Shown: positions 25,715-33,680 of the stretch, one piece after another | Position numbering within the stretch: the stretch's first letter is position 1 | How the letters are laid out: each line of letters begins with the position of its first letter | Source: an uncultured Acidiphilium sp. | Lineage (GTDB): Bacteria; Bacillota; Clostridia; Christensenellales; Borkfalkiaceae | Length of the DNA: 49,388 nt | Assembly: GCA_902495325.1 (NCBI GenBank) | Contig: CABUWK010000014.1 | Span: forward strand, 1-49,388 | Direction: 5' to 3' | Made by a program: the position numbers and the translations under genes | Notes under the pieces: model-generated | The model's database searches: none | Told to the model about the DNA's origin: nothing | The model's input: the letters and a program-made list of their open reading frames with translations, nothing else

Positions 25715-26566
25715 ATGATTTTAAGAAATTTTACCCTGCCGCAAGGCATGAAGGAAAGCGGATGGCAGAATTTGCCTTCCGCTTTTCCGTATTTTACGAA
25801 ATACGAACTTTCTTCTCTCGCGGAGAAACCGTTCGAAGAAAGGCTCGCTTTTTTCAGGAAGGCATACGGCGAAGTTCCGGACGAAGAGGACGGGAAATAC
25901 GAAAAAGAGATTTTGCCCGCAGAGACGATCTCTCTGGACGACGGCGTTTACGTTTCCGACATGACGGTCGGCGGCAGACGTTTCGTCAGATTGAAAAACG
26001 GGATCTCCGCCGAGGTGGTTTGCGCGATCTTCTCTTCGCTGTGCGACATGAGAGAGCCGGACGACGAAGAAGACTTCGTGTTCGACGTGATCGTTCCCAA
26101 CGACGAATGCGTCGTTCTCTCTGCCGTGTTCGCCATGCTCGGAGGGCTTCCCATCGGAGCCGTGATCACGGACGGAGAGGAAGATTTCGACTGCGAATTG
26201 TTCGGCGTTACGGATATCCGCGAAGAGAACGTTTACGAATATATGCGGGATTTCTACGAGGATCTCGGCTATCCTCTCGGTGTGGAAGACGCGAAAGGTG
26301 CGCTCGCCGCGGAGATCGCTTACGACGGGTTCGGCGAGGCGGACGTCCTCGTGATGTGCCCCTTCGGCGTGTTTACCGATCCCGTGGCGTCCTGCCTTAC
26401 TTATTGCAAAAAAAGAACGGATAAACGGGAAGAAGCTTATGCTTATCTGAAAACGGAACTCGGCATGGCTCCGCCTTCCGGCGAACCGTATTCCCGCCCG
26501 CGCCCGATTTCTCCCGATAAAATGAAAGAATTGTGTAAAATGCTCGGTAAAGTCAAACTTTATTGA
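25715..26566 (+). CDS. Short threonine-synthase-like protein without PLP lysine (uncertain)
   Basis: A 283-residue acidic protein. The N-terminus (LPSAFPYFTKYELSSLAEK, then FEERLAFF) resembles the N-terminal domain of threonine synthase. DDGVYVSDMTVGGRRFVRLKN lies where that enzyme has its YxLELFHGPTLAFKD segment, but the PLP-binding FKD is not kept. VIVPNDECVVLSAVFAMLGGLPI resembles the later PTGNFGN strand. The protein is about 200 residues shorter than ThrC. It looks like a degenerate, non-catalytic relative; the match was made by eye and is the least sure call here. It starts one base after the P-loop gene. Confidence 0.5.
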   Translation: MILRNFTLPQGMKESGWQNLPSAFPYFTKYELSSLAEKPFEERLAFFRKAYGEVPDEEDGKYEKEILPAETISLDDGVYVSDMTVGGRRFVRLKNGISAEVVCAIFSSLCDMREPDDEEDFVFDVIVPNDECVVLSAVFAMLGGLPIGAVITDGEEDFDCELFGVTDIREENVYEYMRDFYEDLGYPLGVEDAKGALAAEIAYDGFGEADVLVMCPFGVFTDPVASCLTYCKKRTDKREEAYAYLKTELGMAPPSGEPYSRPRPISPDKMKELCKMLGKVKLY

Positions 26567-26591
26567 CTTTTTTGCGGGATTTTATTATGAT
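26563..26591 (+). promoter_or_regulatory. Promoter of the DUF5685 operon
   Basis: TTGACT (26563-26568), 17 bases, TATGAT (26586-26591). The -35 box overlaps the stop codon of the previous gene. Confidence 0.7.
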
Positions 26592-26674
26592 TAAAGAAAC
26601 AACAGACTGCCAGGCGTCCGCCATTCCGGATTCTTTATCGCCGATCGTCTGAAAGGTTGCTTTTTCGGAGGAAT

Positions 26675-27526
26675 ATGTTCGGATATGTCAAGCCCGATCT
26701 GCCGTACCTGTATTTAAAGGACGACAAATTATACAAAGCCCTGTATTGCGGCGTATGCAAAAGCATCGGCAAAACCTGCGGGCAGAAAGCGCGCCTTTCG
26801 CTTACGTACGACATTGCTTTTTTATCGGCTTTCGCACATAATCTCTGCGGAAAAGACGTAACGATAAAGAAAGAACATTGTATCGTTCATCCGCTGATCT
26901 CCCGACCCATGGCGTCGCGGGACGAGATTACCGAAACGATGGCTTGCGTGAACGTAGCCCTTGCTTATTTTAAGGTTCAGGACGATATTTCGGACGAAGG
27001 CAAGGGGAAACTGAAACGGTTGCTTCTTTCTTCCGGGTATAAAGCCGCGTGCAAAAAAGACAAAAGGATCGCGGAGATCGTCCGCGACAATTACCGGGAT
27101 CTCCGGGCGCTTGAAAAAAACGGGGAAAGCAGCATCGACCGCGTGAGTGAACCTTTTTCGATCATGATGAAAGATCTGTCCGTTCTCGTGCTTGAGAAAA
27201 AAGCGACGGAAGCGACCGGCGAATTGTTTTACTATCTCGGAAAGTGGATCTATCTCGTCGACGCCCTCGACGATTACGAAAAAGACATCGCAAAAGGGGA
27301 TTATAATCCGTTTTATCTCGCCTACGGAAATCAGCCCGATTTCGGAAGCCTGATCAAGGCGGCGGGAAAAGACCTCAATTTCGTGTTTTCCGATCTCTTT
27401 ACGGGGATCAGAACCAATCTTTCCCGGTGCGAGTTTGCTTTCAACCACGATCTGATCGACAATATACTTCTTCGCGGACTTCCGGAAACGACGCTCGCGA
27501 TTTTAAAAAAAGGAAACGAAAAATGA
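26675..27526 (+). CDS. DUF5685 family protein
   Basis: A 283-residue, mostly helical protein of the DUF5685 family. It opens MFGYVKPDLPYLYLKD and has ALYCGVCKSIGKTCG, ARLSLTYDIAFLSAF, KVQDDISDEGK and LVDALDDYEKDIAKGDYNPF. The two Asp-rich motifs about 100 residues apart recall class I isoprenoid synthases, but no function is established. The start at 26675 follows GGAGGAAT; an upstream ATG lacks such a site. The stop overlaps the start of the next gene (ATGA), a J-like protein, a pairing that I believe is common in Clostridia. Confidence 0.85.
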   Translation: MFGYVKPDLPYLYLKDDKLYKALYCGVCKSIGKTCGQKARLSLTYDIAFLSAFAHNLCGKDVTIKKEHCIVHPLISRPMASRDEITETMACVNVALAYFKVQDDISDEGKGKLKRLLLSSGYKAACKKDKRIAEIVRDNYRDLRALEKNGESSIDRVSEPFSIMMKDLSVLVLEKKATEATGELFYYLGKWIYLVDALDDYEKDIAKGDYNPFYLAYGNQPDFGSLIKAAGKDLNFVFSDLFTGIRTNLSRCEFAFNHDLIDNILLRGLPETTLAILKKGNEK

Positions 27527-28137
27527 CGAACGACAACTACAAGGTATTGGGACTCGACGAAAACTGTTCCGACGAAGAGCTTGAAGCGAAATACAAAGAA
27601 CTGAAAGCCGCTTATTCGGAAGGAAGATTTCAGGAGGGCGAAGCGGGTAACGAAGCTGCCCGAAAGCTGACGGAGCTCGAAACCGCATACGCCGACATTA
27701 TTGCCGACCGCAAGGAAAGGTCTTTTTCAACGGGATCTTCCGCGGGGTATTACGGCGAGATCGAGGAATGTATCAAAAAGGGAGACCTTGCGGGCGCACA
27801 GAAGAAACTGGACGACTTCAACGAGAGAAACGCCGAGTGGCATTACCTGCAGTCCGTCGTGTTCTATAAGAAAAAATGGTCGAACGAGAGCAAAAAACAG
27901 CTTGAGATCGCCATGCAGATGGATCCCGGTAACGAAAAATATAAAAATTCTTACGACAAACTCGTCGCGCAGATCAGCGGCGAGCAGGAAAAGAATTTTT
28001 CTGCCTATACGAGCGGTTCCGGCGACGGCGCGCCCGCTCCCGAGGACAGACAGATGGGCGGGCAGGGTTGTCTCGATTTCTGTTGCCAGATGGCTCTTTG
28101 CAATATGCTGCTCAATTGCTGCTGCAATTGTCGTTGA
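27523..28137 (+). CDS. J-like domain protein with Cys-rich tail
   Basis: A 204-residue protein. Residues 3-60 resemble a DnaJ domain (NYKVLGLDENCSDEELEAKYKE, later ETAYADI), but the HPD triad needed to stimulate DnaK is missing; the loop reads AAYSEGRFQEGEAG. Residues about 75-150 look like a TPR-type helical repeat (WHYLQSVVFYKKKWSNESKK). The C-terminus is rich in Cys (CLDFCCQMALC, CCCNC), possibly a metal site. It overlaps DUF5685 by four bases and is followed after one base by a membrane protein. Function unknown. Confidence 0.75.
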   Translation: MTNDNYKVLGLDENCSDEELEAKYKELKAAYSEGRFQEGEAGNEAARKLTELETAYADIIADRKERSFSTGSSAGYYGEIEECIKKGDLAGAQKKLDDFNERNAEWHYLQSVVFYKKKWSNESKKQLEIAMQMDPGNEKYKNSYDKLVAQISGEQEKNFSAYTSGSGDGAPAPEDRQMGGQGCLDFCCQMALCNMLLNCCCNCR

Positions 28138-28138
28138 T

Positions 28139-28657
28139 ATGAAACGATCCGGGCTTATTGCGCTGTCGGCGGTGGCAACGGCGTTTTCCGTCATTCTGTT
28201 AACGCTCGGCGCTTACGTCGCGGTGCTGGATTATTCCTGCATTTTCATGGCGAGCTTGTGCGTGATGCTTCCGTTGTCAAAGCAAAGCAAAAAAGCGGCT
28301 TTATTGACTTATATCGCCACTTCTTTGCTTTCTGCCGTCTTTATCGGCGGCAGGTGGGCGGTGCTTTTGCCTTACGTTTTGTTCTTCGGGCTGCATCCGA
28401 TCGCGAATTACCTTTTAGCAGAAAAAAAGGTGAATAAAATTCTCGCCGTTGCGATAAAAGACGTCTGGTTTGTCGGGACCCTTCTTCTCGTCAACGCGCT
28501 GTTTGTCGATTTTTTCGCTTTCGAAGCGGAATGGGCACAAAAATATATCATGTGGATCCTTGCGATCGGCGGGGGGCTCGGCTTTATCGTTTACGATTTC
28601 TGTGCCTGTCGCTTTCAGCGGGCGATCGATCTTATCGTTAAAAAATTAAAATTGTAA
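28139..28657 (+). CDS. Polytopic membrane protein, unknown
   Basis: A 172-residue protein with about five hydrophobic segments (LIALSAVATAFSVILLTLGA, CIFMASLCVMLPL, LLTYIATSLLSAVFIG, VGTLLLVNALFVDFF, IMWILAIGGGLGFIVY) and a basic C-terminus. It begins one base after the J-like gene, so the three genes from 26675 form one operon. I do not recognise a family; the compact helices loosely recall ECF substrate-binding subunits, without a defining motif. Confidence 0.7.
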   Translation: MKRSGLIALSAVATAFSVILLTLGAYVAVLDYSCIFMASLCVMLPLSKQSKKAALLTYIATSLLSAVFIGGRWAVLLPYVLFFGLHPIANYLLAEKKVNKILAVAIKDVWFVGTLLLVNALFVDFFAFEAEWAQKYIMWILAIGGGLGFIVYDFCACRFQRAIDLIVKKLKL

Positions 28658-28666
28658 TCGGAAAAT

Positions 28667-28719
28667 GCGTTCCGGCGTGCCGGGGGCGGCGATCGTCGTT
28701 CCTCCGGGCGAGGGAACGC
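28667..28719 (+). terminator. Probable terminator after the DUF5685 operon
   Basis: GCGTTCC (28667-28673) pairs with GGAACGC (28713-28719) and is followed by six T. The enclosed GC-rich segment can fold further. Confidence 0.6.
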
Positions 28720-28739
28720 TTTTTTCATGAGGGTGAATT

Positions 28740-30146
28740 ATGCGGAAAAACGAAGAATATACGGGCACGGTGCTCCGCCTCGGCAGCAACGGCGAAGGGA
28801 TCCTGAAAGAGGGCGACGTTACGGTATTTGTCCCCTACGCTCTTCCCGAAGAAAAAATACGTTATCTTGTTCTGAAGGAAAAAGGGAACGTCGCCTACGG
28901 AAAATTGCTTGAAACGATCGCCCCTGCGGAAGAGCGCGTCCGCCCGAAATGCCCGTATTTCGGCAAGTGCGGCGGCTGTCAGCTTCAGCATTATAAATAT
29001 CAGTGGCAACTTCGCGCAAAGCGGAAAACGGTGGAAGACTGTCTGTCGAAAATCGCTTTTCTTTCCGTTAAGCCGGGACAGACGATCTGCAGCGAGGAGG
29101 AATACGGTTATCGCAATAAACTTCAGTTGCCCGTTCGCGAAAAGAAGGACGGCAGCGCGGCGGTCGGTTTTTTCGCGCCGAACAGTCACAGGGTGATCGA
29201 GGCGGAAGACTGCGCCATTCAGCCCGACTGGTGTAAGCAAGTGATCTCTGTTCTGAAAACATATCTGAGTCGTTATCGCGTGCCGGCATACAACGAGGAA
29301 ACGCATTCCGGACTTATCAGGCACCTTGTCGTGCGCGGGGTGGAAAACGACCTGCTGATCACGATCGTCGGGAACGGAAAAACGCTCCCTCATTCCGACG
29401 AACTGATATCCCTTCTGAAGGAAGAATTTTCCGCCTTTTCTCTTTTTTATAACGTGAACACAAGAACGGATAACGTGATCTTCGGACGGGATTTCCGTCT
29501 TCTTTACGGGAAAGAAAAAGTGATCGCCAAAGAGAGCGGGCTTCTTTATACCGTCGGACCGGAATCGTTTTTACAGGTGAACGACGGCGTGCGGCGGAAG
29601 ATCTACCGCGACGTTCTGGCGCAGGTTCAGGCGGACGAGGATACGACCGTGATCGACGCGTACAGCGGCGCCGGGTTTTTAACGGCGCTTTTTGCTTTGA
29701 AATGCAGGAAGGCGATCGGCGTCGAGATCGTGCGCGAAGCCGTGGATTGCGCCGACGAGCTTTGTCGCATGAACGGGCTGGAAGGGAAGATGACGAATAT
29801 TTGCGCCGATTGCGGGGACGTGCTTGCCGATCTCGTGGAAAAAGAGAGAAAAGAGAGAGGGAAACTCGTTCTCGTGCTCGATCCGCCGCGACAGGGGGTG
29901 GACGAAAAGATCCTTTCCGCCGTTCTGAAAAGTATGCCGGATAAAATCGTTTACGTTTCCTGTTCGCCGCAAACGCTCGCGCGCGATCTCGGGCTTCTGG
30001 AAGGCACGCTTATCCGAACCGAAAAGGGGATCGTCAAAGCGGAAGACCCCGCTCCTGCCAAATACGAGATCGTCTATCTTCGTCCGTACGACATGTTCCC
30101 GCAGACAAAACACGTCGAAACGCTCGTCGTGCTTTCCAAAATTTAG
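28740..30146 (+). CDS. rlmD: 23S rRNA (uracil-C5) methyltransferase, RlmD/RlmCD type
   Basis: A 468-residue SAM-dependent tRNA/rRNA methyltransferase of the TrmA/RumA family, which makes 5-methyluridine in 23S rRNA. An N-terminal TRAM domain (about 5-60) is followed by the iron-sulfur Cys cluster CPYFGKCGGCQLQHY, the SAM site DAYSGAGFLTALFA, LVLDPPRQG and the catalytic Cys in YVSCSPQTLARDL. In Bacillota one enzyme often modifies both U747 and U1939 (RlmCD), so the exact site is open. GAGGG precedes the ATG. The length is normal. Confidence 0.92.
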   Translation: MRKNEEYTGTVLRLGSNGEGILKEGDVTVFVPYALPEEKIRYLVLKEKGNVAYGKLLETIAPAEERVRPKCPYFGKCGGCQLQHYKYQWQLRAKRKTVEDCLSKIAFLSVKPGQTICSEEEYGYRNKLQLPVREKKDGSAAVGFFAPNSHRVIEAEDCAIQPDWCKQVISVLKTYLSRYRVPAYNEETHSGLIRHLVVRGVENDLLITIVGNGKTLPHSDELISLLKEEFSAFSLFYNVNTRTDNVIFGRDFRLLYGKEKVIAKESGLLYTVGPESFLQVNDGVRRKIYRDVLAQVQADEDTTVIDAYSGAGFLTALFALKCRKAIGVEIVREAVDCADELCRMNGLEGKMTNICADCGDVLADLVEKERKERGKLVLVLDPPRQGVDEKILSAVLKSMPDKIVYVSCSPQTLARDLGLLEGTLIRTEKGIVKAEDPAPAKYEIVYLRPYDMFPQTKHVETLVVLSKI

Positions 30147-30319
30147 CGGCGCAAGATTTTTATTTCCGTACGCAAACCCGTGATTCCGTGTGCAAAAGCG
30201 TATTCTATCGGCGAAAACATAAAAAGATCGCCGATCGCGCAATGCGGAAGCGGATCGATAATACCACGGCGAACGGCGGCGAATAAAACGGTATAAAACG
30301 ATTTTCACAAAAATTTTGC

Positions 30320-30348
30320 TTGATTTTTCCTGCGGTTTGGTATACAAT
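30320..30348 (+). promoter_or_regulatory. Promoter of degV
   Basis: TTGATT (30320-30325), 17 bases, TACAAT (30343-30348). Apart from this, 30147-30400 holds nothing I can name. Confidence 0.7.
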
Positions 30349-30410
30349 GAAAGTATAAAAATTTCGGGAACGCAACGGGTTTTCGTCGTTGCAGGGAAAA
30401 GAGGAAGATT

Positions 30411-31262
30411 ATGAAAAAAATAGCCGTTTCGCTTGACAGCGCATGCGATCTGAGCAAAGAACTGATCGAAAAATACGATTTTGCGACCGTTCCGTTCGGG
30501 GTTACGATGGGGGACAGGTTTTTCTATGACGGGGAAGTTCCGGTACAGGAAATTTTCGATTATGCCGACAACAATAAAACTTTGCCGAAAACCAATGCCG
30601 TGAACGAAGACGCTTTTACCGAATTATTCGATCGTTTGTTGAAAACGCATGACGCCGTGATCCATTTCGATATCTCGAGCGACATGTCGAGCGCGTATAA
30701 CAACGCGGTAAATGCGGCGAAAAAATTTAAAAACGTTTACGTGATCGACAGCCGTACCCTTTCTACCGGCATTGCCCTGGAGGCGATTTATGCCCGCAAA
30801 CTTGCGGACGAAGGGGTTTCTCCGGAAGAGATCGTGAAAAAAGTTACGGCGAGGATTCCTTCCGTTCAGGCAAGTTTCGTGATCGAACGCCTCGACTATC
30901 TGTATAAGGGAGGAAGGTGTTCGTCCTTAGCCCTTCTCGGCGCGAACCTTCTGAAGATCCGTCCCGAGATCGAAGTGAAGGACGGCAAAATGGGGAACAC
31001 GAACAAGTTCCGCGGCAGAATGACGGACGTTGTGGAAAAATATTGCCGCGCCACGCTTGAAAAATACAACACGCCGGATAAATCCGTGCTGTTTATTACG
31101 CACAGCGAAGCGACTCCCGAAATGGTGGAAACGGCGAAAAAGGTCGTAAGCGAATACGGGTTCGAAAACGTTTACGAAACGAAGGCGGGATGTACCGTCT
31201 CGAGCCACTGCGGAAAAAATACGCTCGGCATTCTTTATATCAACGACGGACAACAGGAATAA
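30411..31262 (+). CDS. DegV family fatty-acid-binding protein
   Basis: A 283-residue protein of the DegV/EDD family. It has the N-terminal DSACDLS strand, a variable KTNAVNEDAF segment in the place of the usual TSQP motif, the FDISSDMSSAYNNA loop, VIDSRTLSTG, and the C-terminal domain with GRMTDV and VSSHCGKNTLGI. DegV proteins bind fatty acids and in some species (FakB) hand them to a kinase for phosphorylation; no fakA is near. GAGGAAG precedes the ATG. The length is normal. Confidence 0.9.
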   Translation: MKKIAVSLDSACDLSKELIEKYDFATVPFGVTMGDRFFYDGEVPVQEIFDYADNNKTLPKTNAVNEDAFTELFDRLLKTHDAVIHFDISSDMSSAYNNAVNAAKKFKNVYVIDSRTLSTGIALEAIYARKLADEGVSPEEIVKKVTARIPSVQASFVIERLDYLYKGGRCSSLALLGANLLKIRPEIEVKDGKMGNTNKFRGRMTDVVEKYCRATLEKYNTPDKSVLFITHSEATPEMVETAKKVVSEYGFENVYETKAGCTVSSHCGKNTLGILYINDGQQE

Positions 31263-31402
31263 TTTTTTTCTCACGTTCCGTGCAGGAAGGCATTTGCATA
31301 ATCGATGCGAAAATCGTTCATAATAAAATCGTTCGGTCGGATTTTCCGTTTGTTTTGTTTCTGAAACTCATCGGGAAAACGCCGGAAAGGAGGATTTTAT
31401 TG

Positions 31403-31564
31403 ATGGATCAGATGAATCAGGGTATCAGATGCGACGTGAACGCTTGCGAACACAACTGCGACGGCATGAGCTGCTGCCTCGGTACGGTGAAGATCACCTG
31501 TGACTGCACGGGTTGCACTTGCTGCGGCGATTTCAAGAACAAGCGTACGGAAGAGCATTATTAA
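31403..31564 (+). CDS. DUF1540 small Cys-rich protein
   Basis: A 53-residue protein with ten cysteines. IRCDVNACEHNCDGMSCC, later KITCDCTGCTCCGDF, fits the DUF1540 family of small, probably metal-binding proteins found mostly in spore-forming and related anaerobes. AAGGAGG stands nine bases before the ATG at 31403. It lies 140 bases after degV and is followed by a strong terminator. Confidence 0.88.
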   Translation: MDQMNQGIRCDVNACEHNCDGMSCCLGTVKITCDCTGCTCCGDFKNKRTEEHY

Positions 31565-31655
31565 CGGCTGAAAGGGCGGTCTTTCGACAGGCTTGGCATT
31601 CCCGCTGAATATTTTGAGGCGAATGCAAAGTTTCAGGATCGCCCGGGATAAAATT

Positions 31656-31702
31656 CCCCGCGGGGTCGTTCGGCGGTTGCCGTACGAAATCGCGGGGTTT
31701 TT
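31656..31702 (+). terminator. Terminator after the DUF1540 gene
   Basis: An outer stem CCCCGCG/CGCGGGG (31656-31662 and 31691-31697) encloses an inner stem CGTTCGGC/GCCGTACG, followed by TTTTTG. Confidence 0.85.
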
Positions 31703-31732
31703 GTTTCGGTTGAAAGAAATTCGGGAGATTTT

Positions 31733-32776
31733 ATGACGGAGTACGAAAGATTGCAGGCGGGGGCGGAACGGATTATCGATTGGTTCCGCCAAAATCGGAA
31801 AAGCCTTCCGTGGAGAGAAAACATAACGCCTTATAAAGTATGGATCTCGGAAATCATGTTGCAGCAAACGCGCATCGAAGCCGTGATCCCTTATTACGAC
31901 CGTTTTTTGCGGGAGCTTCCGGATATCGCTTCGCTCGCTGCCGCGGAAGACGACAGACTGATGAAATTGTGGCAGGGGCTCGGGTATTATACGCGGGCGC
32001 GGAATTTGAAGAAAACGGCGGTGATCGTTTCCGAAAAATACGGCGGAGAACTGCCGTCCGAAGCGAAGGAATTGCGCCTTTTGCCCGGAATCGGCGATTA
32101 CACGGCGGGGGCGATCGCTTCCATTGCGTACGGAAAACCCGAGCCTGCGGTAGACGGCAACGTGATGCGCGTGTTTTCCCGTCTGAACGCGGACGGAGGA
32201 GATATCTCCCTTCCCGAAACGAAAAAGCGGATCACGGAAGCCTTACGAAAGGTTTATCCGGTCGGCGAAGACGCCTCCTTTTTAACGCAGGGCATTATGG
32301 AAGTCGGAGAGCTCGTTTGCATTCCGAATGGGGATCCCCTATGCGGGAAATGCCCGGTCGCCGAACTTTGCTTAGCGAAAAATAGAGGGTTAATCGACTT
32401 ATACCCGATCAAATCTCCGAAGAAGGAGCGAACGACGGAAGAGAGGACGATTCTTGTATATCGGTGCGGAAATGTCTTTTCCGTGGAGAAACGGGAAGAA
32501 AAAGGGCTTCTTGCGGGGCTTTGGCAATTCCCGAATGTGCCCGGGAAACTCGGCGAAGAAGAGGTTTCGGCTTCTGCCGCAGGCATTCTGTCCGTTCGCT
32601 CCCTCGGCGAAAGCGTGCATGTTTTCACTCATAAAGAATGGCATATGACGGGATACCTTATAGAGGTAAAAGAAATGCCTTCCGCGTTCGGGAAGGCGAC
32701 AAAAGATGATATACAGAAAAAATATGCGATTCCTTCCGCATTCCGTCATTACGTAAAGGCGGTCCTTCGTATGTGA
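31733..32776 (+). CDS. mutY: A/G-specific adenine glycosylase
   Basis: A 347-residue DNA repair enzyme that removes adenine paired with 8-oxoguanine. It shows LPWRENITPYKVWISEIMLQQT, the helix-hairpin-helix LLPGIGDYTAGAIASIA with catalytic Asp in EPAVDGNVMRV, and a 4Fe-4S loop with spacing C-x6-C-x2-C-x5-C (CIPNGDPLCGKCPVAELC). A Nudix-like C-terminal domain (about 240-345) recognises 8-oxoG. GGGAG precedes the ATG. Length and motifs are complete. Confidence 0.95.
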   Translation: MTEYERLQAGAERIIDWFRQNRKSLPWRENITPYKVWISEIMLQQTRIEAVIPYYDRFLRELPDIASLAAAEDDRLMKLWQGLGYYTRARNLKKTAVIVSEKYGGELPSEAKELRLLPGIGDYTAGAIASIAYGKPEPAVDGNVMRVFSRLNADGGDISLPETKKRITEALRKVYPVGEDASFLTQGIMEVGELVCIPNGDPLCGKCPVAELCLAKNRGLIDLYPIKSPKKERTTEERTILVYRCGNVFSVEKREEKGLLAGLWQFPNVPGKLGEEEVSASAAGILSVRSLGESVHVFTHKEWHMTGYLIEVKEMPSAFGKATKDDIQKKYAIPSAFRHYVKAVLRM

Positions 32777-32811
32777 TCCGGATAGCGGTTATAAACATAG
32801 CGGTCATAAAT

Positions 32812-32848
32812 AAAAAGGATCGGTTCACGGGAGGAACCGATCCTTTTT
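32812..32848. terminator. Bidirectional terminator between mutY and the purine operon
   Basis: A perfect 15-bp stem AAAAAGGATCGGTTC (32812-32826) and its complement (32834-32848), loop of seven, with A/T runs on both ends. It can end mutY on the plus strand and the ECF gene on the minus strand. Confidence 0.92.
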
Positions 32849-32943
32849 CGAATCTTCGGATTGTTGATACAAATCCGGAAGCGTTTTCGATTGTCGGCAA
32901 GAGGGAACGGCTTTTCCGTCCGGTTTTTCTGGAAAGGCTTTCG

Positions 32944-33555
32944 TTACTCCGATTCCGAAGTTTTATCCGTCTGCGGGTCGGAAGGCTTCCGTTCCGGACG
33001 GGGAGAAAGGGCATTGACCCTCGGGGCGATTTTGCGGAGCGGGGTCGCGTAAAACAAAATCGTTCCCGCAACGGCGCCTGTGCCTGCCTGAAGAATTTCG
33101 AACGGAAGTTTCAGGATGGAGCTTTGCCAGGTCCCGTAGGTGTAAGCTCTGCCGATCGTGTACCCCGCAACCATGAGGATCGCGCCTGCAAGAACCCCGA
33201 CGATCGCCCGCCAGAGTTTCGGCGTTTCGCCCCGGTAGCCGTGCGCGATAAGGGAGATCGCGATCGCCTCGAGTCCGTGCGAAACGAGGGAGACGAACAT
33301 AGCGGCGGGATAGAAGAGAAGGTCTCCCAGAAAGGCACCCGCGCCGCCTACGATAAAGGCGGAAAGGGGATCGAGAAAGAGCGCGGCAAAACAAATCGCC
33401 ACGTCGTTTAAGTAAAGGTGTCCGCCGGGAACGGTAATGCTGAACGAACTTAACGCAACGTTTAAAGCGGTAAATAAGGCGACAACGCAAATTTTGCGGG
33501 CGGACCTGACGCCGATCCCGCGTGAAGATGCGGGGTCGTTTTTCTTTTCGGACAT
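32944..33555 (-). CDS. ECF transporter S component, substrate unknown
   Basis: A 203-residue membrane protein of the energy-coupling factor substrate-binding type. The AxxxAxxx-like first helix (ICVVALFTALNVALSSF), the loop PGGHLYLNDVAICFAALFL, VGGAGAFLGDLLFYP and the six-helix layout are typical. The C-terminus is charged (PRPERKPSDPQTDKTSESE). The energising EcfA/EcfT subunits must come from elsewhere. It lies 125 bases after purL, with a hairpin between, so it may be at the tail of the purine operon; transport of a purine-related compound or vitamin is a guess from position. Confidence 0.8.
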   Translation of the reverse strand: MSEKKNDPASSRGIGVRSARKICVVALFTALNVALSSFSITVPGGHLYLNDVAICFAALFLDPLSAFIVGGAGAFLGDLLFYPAAMFVSLVSHGLEAIAISLIAHGYRGETPKLWRAIVGVLAGAILMVAGYTIGRAYTYGTWQSSILKLPFEILQAGTGAVAGTILFYATPLRKIAPRVNALSPRPERKPSDPQTDKTSESE

Positions 33556-33640
33556 ATCGGTTATTTCTCCGTTTTTATTTGGTTTGCGGCAGACCGGAAG
33601 AACAAACGACCGATCCGCCGCGCAGAAGGGAAAGAGGAAT

Positions 33641-33673
33641 ATATGACAGCCAATCGTGATAAAGCTGCCATAT
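33641..33673 (-). terminator. Hairpin between purL and the ECF gene
   Basis: ATATGACAGC (33641-33650) pairs with GCTGCCATAT (33664-33673), one mismatch. The tail on the minus strand (ATTCCTCTTTCCC) is weak, so read-through into the ECF gene is possible. Confidence 0.45.
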
Positions 33674-33680
33674 AAGCCGA

